From: a virus
Length of the DNA: 23,906 bases
Reading direction: 5' to 3' (one strand)
Virus record (IMG/VR): IMGVR_UViG_3300042691_010701
Coordinates: 1 to 23,906 of that record
Shown: positions 7,057 through 13,379 of the stretch, in pieces
How positions within the stretch are numbered: the stretch's first letter is position 1
Layout: each line of letters starts with the position of its first letter
Notes under the pieces: model-generated
Databases searched by the model: none
Told to the model about the DNA's origin: nothing
What the model saw: the letters and a program-made list of their open reading frames with translations, nothing else
Made by a program: the position numbers and the translations under genes

Positions 7057-7480
7057 AAATGCCTTTTAGATATTTGGCAAAGATATTTGATGCCTTATAA
7101 GGCACAGTCTGCAGATTGTACTTATCTGGTGAGTTCCCTTTATGTGAAAACCCGCATAGGTGAGTAGCTTCATGGTAAATGTTTTCCACTCTATCCCATA
7201 ATGGCAAATTAAGTTTCCTTGAGTTTACATAGATTGTGGACCCCTCAGCATAACCAATCACATTTGACCATGGATTGATTGTCTTATAGAGTTCCACTTC
7301 AATCTCAAGTCCAAACATTAAAGACTTCAGTCTCTGGGACACTGTGAAGCTATCACTTAAGGTGTGATTAAACTTTTCTTGCGTTATTAATTCTAAAAAA
7401 GCTTTGTCCTGATAGTGCATCATCACAAGTCTGCAAGCTTCTCTGGTGACTGGATGGTTAAAATGCATACTTATTTTCAT
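7046..7480 (-). CDS. Metzincin-motif zinc metalloprotease-like protein
   Basis: A 144-aa protein carrying HEATHLCGFSH at residues 103-113, an exact fit to HExxHxxGxxH, the zinc-binding signature of metzincin metalloproteases, in which three His bind zinc and the Glu is the base. Before it lies a helix-rich region and an edge-strand-like stretch (AEGSTIYVNSRKL). It is small for the clan, and no signal peptide is visible, so it would act in the cytoplasm or during lysis. It sits in the replication operon, coupled to the gene upstream by TAATG. Possible roles include cleaving a host protein or maturing a phage protein. The substrate is unknown. Confidence 0.7.
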   Translation of the reverse strand: MKISMHFNHPVTREACRLVMMHYQDKAFLELITQEKFNHTLSDSFTVSQRLKSLMFGLEIEVELYKTINPWSNVIGYAEGSTIYVNSRKLNLPLWDRVENIYHEATHLCGFSHKGNSPDKYNLQTVPYKASNIFAKYLKGIYDQ

Positions 7481-7610
7481 TAAAGTCCCTCATGAATTGT
7501 TTTAGATTGCTCATCCCCACGATAAGCTTTTTCTTCCCCTTCAATTCCACCAGGTAAACACTTTGACCTTTCAATCTTGATCTCCTGATGACCATCGGGA
7601 AAGTGATCAT
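7458..7610 (-). CDS. Small basic protein read in a frame overlapping its neighbours
   Basis: A 50-aa protein (MITFPMVIRRSRLKGQS, then VYLVELKGKKKLIVGMSNLKQFMRDFNENKYAF, shown here in two parts). Its start has GAGGAA upstream at good spacing. It lies inside the 3' half of the 7480-7749 gene in another frame and runs 23 bases into the metzincin gene. Its composition looks more protein-like than the C-terminal third of the gene it overlaps. It may be a true overlapping gene, or the real continuation of that gene after a +1 shift. No family is recognised. Confidence 0.5.
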   Translation of the reverse strand: MITFPMVIRRSRLKGQSVYLVELKGKKKLIVGMSNLKQFMRDFNENKYAF

Positions 7611-7749
7611 TTCTGATTTCCTCACAGCATTTGAACACTTTTTCATTGGATGATGTTATCCCTATAGAAGTGAGGAGATCAAGCTTTGACTCAAGATCTT
7701 TCTCATAGTTTAGGAGTGATAATAGTAGAAATTTAATGTGATCTTTCAT
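7480..7749 (-). CDS. Unknown protein, C-terminus overlaps another gene
   Basis: An 89-aa protein starting with MKDHIKFLLLSLLNYEKDLE; I chose the ATG at 7749 because it overlaps the upstream stop as ATGA, rather than one eight codons earlier. The first 55 residues look like a normal helical protein. The remainder is rich in Gly, Glu and Arg (GGIEGEEKAYRGDEQSK) and is read across the same bases as the 50-aa gene at 7458-7610. It ends TAATG into the metzincin gene. No family is recognised. Confidence 0.5.
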   Translation of the reverse strand: MKDHIKFLLLSLLNYEKDLESKLDLLTSIGITSSNEKVFKCCEEIRNDHFPDGHQEIKIERSKCLPGGIEGEEKAYRGDEQSKTIHEGL

Positions 7750-7904
7750 TTTCTTCTTAATACTTCCAAGCATTGTTGTAGCTTCTCATTAGCGTGATGC
7801 CTATCATAGTCAATTGATGTGGCACCATCCTTAAAACCTACTCTCTTGCCCAAAAAATATCCCATGTTAAGCGAGATCATGATGATGAATAGTATGTTTA
7901 ACAT
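7746..7904 (-). CDS. Small single-span membrane protein (52 aa)
   Basis: The start overlaps the stop of the gene before (TAATG at 7904) and its stop overlaps the next start (ATGA). The N-terminus is a hydrophobic segment (MLNILFIIMISLNMGYFLG, residues 1-19), followed by a polar helical part with a His pair and one Cys near the end. The layout fits an inner-membrane protein with a small cytoplasmic or periplasmic domain. It is short, but coupling on both sides supports it. Function is unknown. Confidence 0.6.
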   Translation of the reverse strand: MLNILFIIMISLNMGYFLGKRVGFKDGATSIDYDRHHANEKLQQCLEVLRRK

Positions 7905-8281
7905 TAGAAAATCCACTTAATGAGTGTGTCTTTGTCGAGATCCATAATCAATCCTGTGTTGATTTCCTTGCATGGTATAGTGTTTCCAGTGGGTGCCCCT
8001 GCTAGGGCATAATCCTCACCATCTTGAGTGACAAAGTAGGTGTTTATCTCTGCTACCTCCACCAGATCACCTAGTGTTTTAGGTTCATCATACTGTTTAT
8101 AAGACTTTCCAAAGGCATTAATCATGGCAGGGATTGCAATCACTGTGGTCCTGTCTAGTTCAATCATGGATGCTAGAAACTTTTGCAGGTCTGGATCCTT
8201 AGTTTTAAAAGATCCTAGTAGAGTCTTGTAGTCTGATGGACTTTTTTGGATTTCCTCGGCCAGTTTTTTCAGTGTCTTCAT
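7904..8281 (-). CDS. Unknown 125-aa protein in the replication operon
   Basis: It has a strong ribosome binding site (GGAGGAAAC) just before ATG 8281. The protein has a helical N-terminal half (LKKLAEEIQKSPSDYKTLL) and a mixed C-terminal half ending with DLDKDTLIKWIF. No motif is recognised. The first 77 bases overlap the 3' end of the DnaQ-like exonuclease gene in another frame, a long overlap even for this compact genome. Confidence 0.65.
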   Translation of the reverse strand: MKTLKKLAEEIQKSPSDYKTLLGSFKTKDPDLQKFLASMIELDRTTVIAIPAMINAFGKSYKQYDEPKTLGDLVEVAEINTYFVTQDGEDYALAGAPTGNTIPCKEINTGLIMDLDKDTLIKWIF

Positions 8282-8891
8282 TGTTTCCTCCTAGTTTATA
8301 AAAGTCTTGATCTAAAAATTCATTTAGATCTATCCTTGGATATAACTTTTTAAAGATCTCATAACAGGCAAAGGCATCATCCCTATCATCATGGTGGTTA
8401 GTGAGTGTAACACCAAGGGACCTTGCCACCGATTTGAGATCTTTCTTTTCAAAATCATAATCTGATTGAAAATAAGATGCAAGTGAGTGTGTAGAAATGA
8501 TCTTTTTCTCTGGGAAGATCTGCAAAAAATCCCAGTAGAGATCAGTGGGGAAGAGTGCCATTTTTAAAAAGGCATGGTCAAATGTCACCATCCTTCCAAA
8601 CGCATCTCTTTTGGCATGACATACAAAGTACCTACATTGGTGGTCTAGAAAGAATCGGATCAGGTCATGTGCTATGTCACTAAAGAGTGGCCAGTCCTCA
8701 GTCATTTCCTTAGTTATGCCATGAACATAAGAAGCCTGATCTGCCTCATCTGTCCACTTCCAAGGTCTACACTGGATCCTCTTATTGGCAACTATAGTGA
8801 GTGACTCATTAAGTATTAGAAAGGTACCTGTCAGAATTGCAGATGTGGATGGATTTGTCCCAGTTGTTTCAAGATCCACCACACAGAACAT
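8205..8891 (-). CDS. DnaQ-like 3'-5' exonuclease (DEDDh)
   Basis: A 228-aa protein with the three exonuclease motifs: VDLETTG at residues 5-11 (Asp6, Glu8), VTFDHAFL around 102-109 (Asp105), and HDDRDDA at 167-173 (His167, Asp172). By family these bind two metal ions and remove nucleotides from 3' ends, as in the proofreading subunit of DNA polymerase III. No polymerase is encoded, so it may trim recombination ends for the ERF protein or partner with host polymerase. The last 25 or so residues overlap the next gene and look like a low-complexity extension. It starts at the last base of the SSB stop (TAATG). Confidence 0.85.
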   Translation of the reverse strand: MFCVVDLETTGTNPSTSAILTGTFLILNESLTIVANKRIQCRPWKWTDEADQASYVHGITKEMTEDWPLFSDIAHDLIRFFLDHQCRYFVCHAKRDAFGRMVTFDHAFLKMALFPTDLYWDFLQIFPEKKIISTHSLASYFQSDYDFEKKDLKSVARSLGVTLTNHHDDRDDAFACYEIFKKLYPRIDLNEFLDQDFYKLGGNNEDTEKTGRGNPKKSIRLQDSTRIF

Positions 8892-9199
8892 TAAGCCACC
8901 TTGCTTGAGGTAAACTCAAAAGTGTAGCACACCACCTGAGTCTTGATCACACCATCTTTCTCATGGGTGTCTAACTCACCATCTAAAAACATAGTGGTGC
9001 CTTCAGTGACGTGCTTATGAAATGCCTCTGCCTTAGATCCGTACATGACACAGTTATGCCAGATAGCTTTATCCTCTTTATCTTTCTGCTTCTTAAATGT
9101 GCCCACATTGAATAGGACAATACAGGTCCCAGACTTAGATTCTATTCTCTTAATGTTATAAACCTTTCCCATTAATAGGACCTTGCAATAACCAATCAT
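8891..9199 (-). CDS. ssb: Single-stranded DNA-binding protein
   Basis: A 102-aa OB-fold protein with the SSB pattern: GKVYNIKRIESKSG, WHNCVMYGSKAEAFHKHV, GTTMFLDGELDTHEKDGV, then a strand ending YTFEFTSS. It would coat single-stranded DNA during phage replication and annealing. It is shorter than cellular SSB and lacks the acidic C-terminal tip that recruits host partners, as in several phage SSBs. It lies between the ERF and exonuclease genes, a standard recombination-cluster order. Confidence 0.85.
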   Translation of the reverse strand: MIGYCKVLLMGKVYNIKRIESKSGTCIVLFNVGTFKKQKDKEDKAIWHNCVMYGSKAEAFHKHVTEGTTMFLDGELDTHEKDGVIKTQVVCYTFEFTSSKVA

Positions 9200-9202
9200 A
9201 GA

Positions 9203-9862
9203 CTACCTTTTGTTTTTAGCTTCAATAAGTTTTGATGCTTCAGATTTAGTGACATTATCAGGGAAAGAGATCCCCATTTTCCTCATCGCATTTTTTTGGG
9301 CATCAGACGCAGGTGTGTTATTTCCTGTACCCACAGATGGTGACTGGGTGTCACTCTTTACATTGGAGGAAACATGATCCCATTGTTTGATTGATGGTTC
9401 ATTTTTCCAAGAATTTTCCCAGTCTCTAGACTCTTCATCATCTAAAGACTCAAGCATGAATGTTTTAAGGTAGCAGTATTTTATAGCCATTGAGTATGCC
9501 TTCCCTGTGGCTTTGTCACCAGAGTCTAAGGCATAGGCAAAACACTGTGTTTGAAACTGATCAGACCTATCATCAGAGTTTATAAAAGTAACTGATGCCC
9601 AGACCTTTACTAAAAAACTTTTTGAGGTGGTGGTCTGTCCTTGATAGGTTTTAGATTGCTCAAAAATTTCTAAATCACAAGTCTCCATCCTTGGCATAGC
9701 CACTATGCCTGCGTTTGCAATAGGATCATGTAACAATGAAGTTACATCATCATGAGAAACTGCAGTGTAGGATGATCTGTCATTTATTTTAACAGTCGAT
9801 CCTTTGTTTACTGATTTAACTTGTTTTTGAACGTCGTTGATTCTTTGGAATAAAGTCTTCAT
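9203..9862 (-). CDS. erf: ERF-family single-strand annealing protein
   Basis: A 219-aa protein with the ERF core: YTAVSHDDVTSLLHDPIANAG near the N-terminus, LVKVWASVTFIN, and GDKATGKAYSMAIKYCYLKTF followed by the acidic DDEESRD at about residues 115-145. ERF proteins anneal complementary strands in phage recombination. The C-terminal third is a polar linker plus a small helical end (DAQKNAMRKMGISFPDN), as in ERF and RecT relatives. I chose ATG 9862, which has AGGTGG upstream, over a GTG three codons earlier. It overlaps the gene upstream by 47 bases. Confidence 0.85.
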   Translation of the reverse strand: MKTLFQRINDVQKQVKSVNKGSTVKINDRSSYTAVSHDDVTSLLHDPIANAGIVAMPRMETCDLEIFEQSKTYQGQTTTSKSFLVKVWASVTFINSDDRSDQFQTQCFAYALDSGDKATGKAYSMAIKYCYLKTFMLESLDDEESRDWENSWKNEPSIKQWDHVSSNVKSDTQSPSVGTGNNTPASDAQKNAMRKMGISFPDNVTKSEASKLIEAKNKR

Positions 9863-10046
9863 AGTTTCCACCTTGTTTAATATGCTCTCTTAAGAGCTTT
9901 GAAAAATAGTCTAATGGTTTTAATCCGTCAATCAGTTTGGAAGACCTTACACACTTGCAGGAAGTGGATGAAACTACATCATCACCTTTGTAGTTAAGCT
10001 CATACCAATCTCTGCACTTATGACATCTGATGATTTCTGCAGTCAT
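9816..10046 (-). CDS. Small zinc-ribbon-like Cys-rich protein
   Basis: A 76-aa protein with CHKC at residues 8-11 and SCKC near 29-32, likely a small zinc-binding site made of two Cys pairs. The C-terminal half is helical and charged. It sits between the loader-like protein and ERF, directly after the loader-like stop, so a role in replication or recombination is likely but unproven. No named family is recognised. Confidence 0.65.
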   Translation of the reverse strand: MTAEIIRCHKCRDWYELNYKGDDVVSSTSCKCVRSSKLIDGLKPLDYFSKLLREHIKQGGNYEDFIPKNQRRSKTS

Positions 10047-10676
10047 TTAAAGTCCATGTTGTTTAGCGTATGATTTCAATGGATTAAGAAAATAATCTAA
10101 ATCTTTATCCTGTGCCTTTTGATTAGACATAAGACCTTGCTTGAGTAGCTTTTCACCATCACCAAAGTAGCATCTGCACCAATCATTAAGGACCATCATC
10201 TCTTTATGTCTGGTATTAAAATGCTCACAGTCTGGGACAATCCTTTTCATGTAAATCAAAACCATCTGATCTAATTGCTCTTGTTTAAACATGGTTAAGA
10301 ATTTGCCTTTTAAATGGTCATAGCATCTGATAGTAAGATCGGTTAGCTCATCCACCTTAATCTCATCCTTGGTTAAATGTGGTTTAATGAGTGCCATGAT
10401 CTCTTGCAGTGTGGGATGCTTATCCATTTTAAATGGGATGGTCTTGCAAATAGAGGCAATCAATTGATGCTTATACCCCATTAAGGAAAGATCCTTTGCC
10501 CAGGTCTGGATGGTGGTCTGAGATGGTGATCTCTCAAATCTTAGTGCCATTTCCCTAAGATGATTCTCAATCTCTGCACAATGGACATCTGTGGACTTAT
10601 CAGATCCCTCAAGTCTTCTCTTTGATGCGTGATCACTCCATCTATCAGTATGATCAACCATGTGTTTTGCAGACAT
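10047..10676 (-). CDS. Replication loader-like protein, first gene of the - operon
   Basis: A 209-aa protein with AAGGAT just upstream of the ATG. An N-terminal polar region is followed by a helical domain with SQTTIQTWAKDLSLMGY and later KHPTLQEIMALIKPHL. The order Trp-x-x-x-L, a long helix, then Pro-T-x-x-E-I resembles G39P-type phage helicase loaders, where this domain binds the replicative helicase. The C-terminal region is Cys- and His-containing (DCEHFNTRHKEMMVLNDWCRCYF) and unrecognised. Being first gene of an operon with SSB, ERF and RusA, but no helicase, fits recruitment of the host helicase. The assignment rests on a weak pattern. Confidence 0.5.
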   Translation of the reverse strand: MSAKHMVDHTDRWSDHASKRRLEGSDKSTDVHCAEIENHLREMALRFERSPSQTTIQTWAKDLSLMGYKHQLIASICKTIPFKMDKHPTLQEIMALIKPHLTKDEIKVDELTDLTIRCYDHLKGKFLTMFKQEQLDQMVLIYMKRIVPDCEHFNTRHKEMMVLNDWCRCYFGDGEKLLKQGLMSNQKAQDKDLDYFLNPLKSYAKQHGL

Positions 10677-10875
10677 AAAGATCCTTTGTTATGAAGATTT
10701 CTTATCATAAGATTTTATGTAGAAAATTATTTTATCACTAAACAATGAAAAGATTTCCAAATATAATTTAAAAGATAAATGAAAACCAATAGTTATTTTA
10801 TTTCTTGTTAATGTATCTAGTTGATAACTCTTTCACTGCTATTGATTATCATCACCAAACTTATCGCATCAGGTA

Positions 10876-10904
10876 TTGACACAGAAAAACTGGCCTGAGA
10901 TAAG
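10876..10904 (+). promoter_or_regulatory. Candidate + strand promoter
   Basis: TTGACA at 10876-10881, a perfect -35 box, lies 17 bases before GATAAG at 10899-10904 (four of six to TATAAT). Transcription would run rightwards through the G-runs and hairpins to the terminator at 11220-11257. Confidence 0.5.
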
Positions 10905-10921
10905 GGGGGATATAAGGGGGG
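10900..10921 (+). repeat. Tandem ATAAGGGGGG repeat
   Basis: ATAAGGGGGG occurs at 10900-10909 and again at 10912-10921, a 12-bp period. Two six-G runs close together are striking in a genome with GC in the high thirties. They overlap the predicted -10 box and start site. They could be a protein-binding site, half of a G-quadruplex, or an origin element. Confidence 0.7.
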
Positions 10922-10986
10922 TTTCTTAAACTTCCTAGATAGTCTTTCTTCCAAATCTTAAAAAGAAAATACTTTTCAATGTCTTG

Positions 10987-11035
10987 GTTTCCACTTGCCC
11001 CGATAGGGGTGAGTGCATGATGCACGAATGGAAAC
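10987..11035 (+). other. Three-way-junction / cruciform-capable element
   Basis: A closing stem pairs GTTTCCA (10987-10993) with TGGAAAC (11029-11035). Inside it are two hairpins: CCCC-GATA-GGGG at 10998-11009, extendable by G-U and A-U pairs to seven pairs, and GTGCAT-G-ATGCAC at 11013-11025, an almost perfect palindrome. All three stems are perfect or wobble-paired and nested without conflict, which is unlikely by chance in 49 bases. Confidence 0.65.
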
Positions 11036-11219
11036 GAGAAAACACACAGGATGTGGGTAGTCTTGTAGCACAATCTTATTAACTAATACTAAACTTCCCT
11101 AAACTCTTTATAGATTTAAGCAGTAGTGGATCATAGTTGATTAATAAGATAATCTATGCAATCATCCTTTTAAGAATGAAATCTAAATGAATGTCAAACT
11201 CAGGGATCAATTCTTAAAT

Positions 11220-11257
11220 GGTGGTAGCTTTATATCCTTTTAGCTATCACCTTTTTT
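11220..11257 (+). terminator. Intrinsic terminator before the exonuclease gene
   Basis: GGTGGTAGCT (11220-11229) pairs with AGCTATCACC (11242-11251) over ten pairs with one G-U, a 12-base loop, and is followed by TTTTTT at 11252-11257. It is directional: the opposite strand has no T-run. It lies 36 bases upstream of the ATG at 11294, so it either ends an upstream RNA or attenuates the operon. Confidence 0.8.
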
Positions 11258-11293
11258 CTTTTCATCCTCAAAATTTATTGAAATCATTTCTCT

Positions 11294-12259
11294 ATGAAGA
11301 AAGTAGAGGAACATGAGCTAGTCGCAAAGATTAAAGAGCTACATGCTGAAAGTGGTAAAACCCCTACTCTAAAAGAGTTTTCAGAGTTTTTCTCTACATC
11401 CACAGCCCATAAGCACGGATGGAATAATTTAATTAAAAAAGCAGGTCTCACACCTAACATGACTCATGTGTCTGCACCTGATCTTTTAGTCCATAAGTGG
11501 GAAGCAAAGATCCTATTTCTAGATATAGAGACAAGTGCTTTGCTAGTCAGGACCTATGGCCTATTCAACCAAAATATTCCTATCCAGAACATAGTGGAAG
11601 ATTGGTCTCTACTTTCATACTGTGCCCAGTTTCATAATGATGACACAGTCTACTATTTAGATCAGCGTTATGCCTCACACCACACAGATGACAGGCAGCT
11701 AGTGGAAGGGATCCATGACCTTATAAGGCAGGCAGACATTATCGTGGCCCACAACATAGACTTTGACTGGGGAAAACTAAATGCCAAGTTTATCAAGTAT
11801 GAACTAGATCCACTTCATCCCAAACAGATCTGCACACTCAAGATGACTCGAAAACTAATGAAGAAAGGGATCACATCTAAGAAATTAGAGTTCCTTGCTA
11901 AGTGGCTAGGATGCACACCTAAGGATCATCACAATGAGTTTCCAGGTGGTAAGTTATGGGAAGAGTGCCTCAATGGTAACATGCGTGCCTGGGATGCTTG
12001 TGAGGCATACAATCGCCAAGATGTGGCCACGTTGATCGAGTGTTTTTGGAAGCTAGTGAGATATGATGTTTCAATAAACTTTTCTATCTATGAGCATAAA
12101 AACAAGTGCATTTGTGGATCTGAGCATTTTATCCGAGATGGTTATAAGGTAACTAACTCTAGCAAAAAGATGCGGTTTAGGTGTAGTGCATGTGGCAAAG
12201 TCTTTACTGCCAGGGTGGAGGAGCTTCCATCTAAGTTAAAGCAGGGACTATTTCAATAA
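11294..12259 (+). CDS. RNase H-like 3'-5' exonuclease with N-terminal HTH-like and C-terminal zinc ribbon
   Basis: A 321-aa protein with three parts. Residues 10-52 (TPTLKEFSEFF, then HKHGWNNLIKKAGL) resemble the small DNA-binding helices found beside HNH endonucleases. Residues 71-260 are an RNase H-like DEDD exonuclease domain: LFLDIETS (Asp77, Glu79), VAHNIDFDWGKL (Asp156), CTLKMTRKLM, and AYNRQDVATL (Asp243). Residues 272-304 form a zinc ribbon from Cys272, Cys274, Cys297 and Cys300. The domain mix suggests a nuclease targeted to specific DNA or RNA. It has no clear ribosome binding site and begins 36 bases after a terminator, so expression may need its own start or antitermination. Confidence 0.75.
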   Translation: MKKVEEHELVAKIKELHAESGKTPTLKEFSEFFSTSTAHKHGWNNLIKKAGLTPNMTHVSAPDLLVHKWEAKILFLDIETSALLVRTYGLFNQNIPIQNIVEDWSLLSYCAQFHNDDTVYYLDQRYASHHTDDRQLVEGIHDLIRQADIIVAHNIDFDWGKLNAKFIKYELDPLHPKQICTLKMTRKLMKKGITSKKLEFLAKWLGCTPKDHHNEFPGGKLWEECLNGNMRAWDACEAYNRQDVATLIECFWKLVRYDVSINFSIYEHKNKCICGSEHFIRDGYKVTNSSKKMRFRCSACGKVFTARVEELPSKLKQGLFQ

Positions 12260-12319
12260 AAGTAAACAAGTCAGTCTTTTAATCCTTTATCACTTAAAAT
12301 AAACCGATAAACTTTTAGT

Positions 12320-12634
12320 ATGAGAAAGAAAACTTTTCCTAAAAAGATGGTTATCCTGGGCAGAAAATTCAAGATCTCTGTGGTCAATAAGACTAAGCTC
12401 TGCACTATCACCACACCAGATGCAGTGGCCTGCGTGGACTTCTCAGATAATCATGTCTACATCTGGGATGAGTTAAGTGATGAGCAAAAGATGCTATCCC
12501 TCTTTCATGAGTTATCCCACATCTGCCATGTGACTGTAGGTCTGGATCAGGTTATCTCTGATGAGTTACAAGAGATCCTATGTGAGTCCATGGCCAATGC
12601 GTTTGGTGACATGCTCAAATCCTTCCATAAATGA
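12320..12634 (+). CDS. Small HExxH metallopeptidase-like protein
   Basis: A 104-aa protein with a beta-rich N-terminal half and FHELSHICH at residues 62-70. HELSH (63-67) is an HExxH zinc site, and a downstream Glu in LCESMANAF (Glu89) is placed like the third ligand of ImmA/IrrE-type peptidases, which often have E-x-x-A-N-x-F. ImmA proteins cleave phage or mobile-element repressors. An XRE-type regulator is encoded 480 bases downstream, a plausible partner. No ribosome binding site is obvious. Its stop overlaps the next gene as ATGA. Confidence 0.65.
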   Translation: MRKKTFPKKMVILGRKFKISVVNKTKLCTITTPDAVACVDFSDNHVYIWDELSDEQKMLSLFHELSHICHVTVGLDQVISDELQEILCESMANAFGDMLKSFHK

Positions 12635-12882
12635 CTGCTCAGGTGATCTTTCTTAACAGATGGTTAGACTGCCCCGATGAGAAGAAACGAGAGCATGCCA
12701 TGATCCAGGCACTTATCCAGGAAGAAGTGGCAAAATACCTATATGAGATCAGAAATTATAATGCCTTCCAAAAGGCAATCTCAAAGCAAAAATCCTATAA
12801 TTTATTCAGGCAAAAACTCAGACTCATTGATGGTGGTGCAGAAAATTCACACCAGAAAAAAGATCCTTCACAAGATAATTAA
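12631..12882 (+). CDS. Unknown helical protein
   Basis: An 83-aa protein, coupled to the HExxH gene by an ATGA overlap. It is charged and helical (DEKKREHAMIQALIQEEVAKYL) with a polar C-terminal tail (GGAENSHQKKDPSQDN). No motif is recognised. Coupling to the peptidase-like gene hints at a shared task. Confidence 0.6.
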   Translation: MTAQVIFLNRWLDCPDEKKREHAMIQALIQEEVAKYLYEIRNYNAFQKAISKQKSYNLFRQKLRLIDGGAENSHQKKDPSQDN

Positions 12883-12916
12883 ATTTAGTCTATAGTCTTT
12901 TAAAAAGGACATGACT

Positions 12917-13132
12917 ATGGAAGTTTCGCTAAGAAGAGATCCCTTCACTATTGATCTTTCAATAACTGCAAGGCAAGACTCAACAGTTTGTGTCTCACAT
13001 CTAGAAATCCCAAACATAACAAATGGCAAGATTGAATTAAAAGACTTCTATAAGTTTATAGTGGATCTTGAGTTTGCACTTAATATGACAATCGAAAAAG
13101 CAGAAAGGACAAATTATGATCACCAGAGCTAA
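12917..13132 (+). CDS. Unknown small beta-rich protein
   Basis: A 71-aa protein (MEVSLRRDPFTIDLSI, later GKIELKDFYKFIVDLEFAL). I prefer ATG 12917, which has AAGGA at proper spacing, over an ATG two codons earlier that would sit against the same site. A strand-rich start and helical end are visible; no family is recognised. It overlaps the XRE gene by 17 bases. Confidence 0.6.
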   Translation: MEVSLRRDPFTIDLSITARQDSTVCVSHLEIPNITNGKIELKDFYKFIVDLEFALNMTIEKAERTNYDHQS

Positions 13133-13379
13133 TAAGATGGCATCACTCATTAAGGCCAGAAGAAATGAATTAAAGATTTCACAGATTGAGTTAGGCAGGC
13201 AGTTAGGATGGACATCATCCAAGGGGCAGGTGGTGTCTAATGTTGAGAGAGGTCTGCAACAGATCCCATCAAGTCACCTTAATAGATTGTCAGTCATCCT
13301 GGTTATCCCAAGAGAGCAGATCATTGAAGCATACATAGAAGACTTTAAGGACTCACTTTATAAGGAGCTAAACAAATGA
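13116..13379 (+). CDS. XRE-family helix-turn-helix regulator
   Basis: An 87-aa protein with a Cro/CI-type HTH at about residues 8-62: LIKARRNELKISQIELGRQL, then SKGQVVSNVERGLQQI as the recognition part, then LSVILVIPREQI. It is a bare DNA-binding domain with a short helical tail, so Cro-like in size. AAGGAC lies upstream of the ATG. It may control the divergent operons or the promoters at 15.2-15.5 kb. No divergent repressor gene is present, which argues against a lysogeny switch. Confidence 0.8.
   Translation: MITRANKMASLIKARRNELKISQIELGRQLGWTSSKGQVVSNVERGLQQIPSSHLNRLSVILVIPREQIIEAYIEDFKDSLYKELNK

Larger units (their letters stand above)
10907..11257 (+). ncRNA. Candidate ~350-nt RNA or long leader
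   Basis: Inferred from a promoter at 10876-10904, a compact multi-branch fold at 10987-11035 and an intrinsic terminator at 11220-11257, with no open frame in between worth calling. It could be a free regulatory RNA, an origin transcript, or a leader whose terminator must be read through to express the + strand operon starting at 11294. Start is approximate. Confidence 0.4.
10677..11293. other. 617-bp intergenic region between divergent operons
   Basis: No supported protein gene lies here. The left 180 bp are AT-rich and should hold the promoter of the - strand replication operon, but I could not pick a convincing one; the best - strand boxes are weak. There is also a TTGATA-N17-GATTAT candidate on the + strand at 10821-10849. 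The rest holds the + strand promoter, G-run repeat, multi-hairpin element and terminator listed separately. This is also the most likely place for a replication origin. Confidence 0.6.

Noticed and set aside
10861-11073. 70-codon open frame on the - strand in the intergenic region
   Set aside because: It lies across the G-runs and the three-stem element, has no ribosome binding site, and its protein (Pro- and Cys-rich, low complexity) is not gene-like.
11187-11243. 18-aa open frame running into the terminator, like an attenuation leader peptide
   Set aside because: No ribosome binding site, and no run of a regulatory amino acid. Position alone is not enough.
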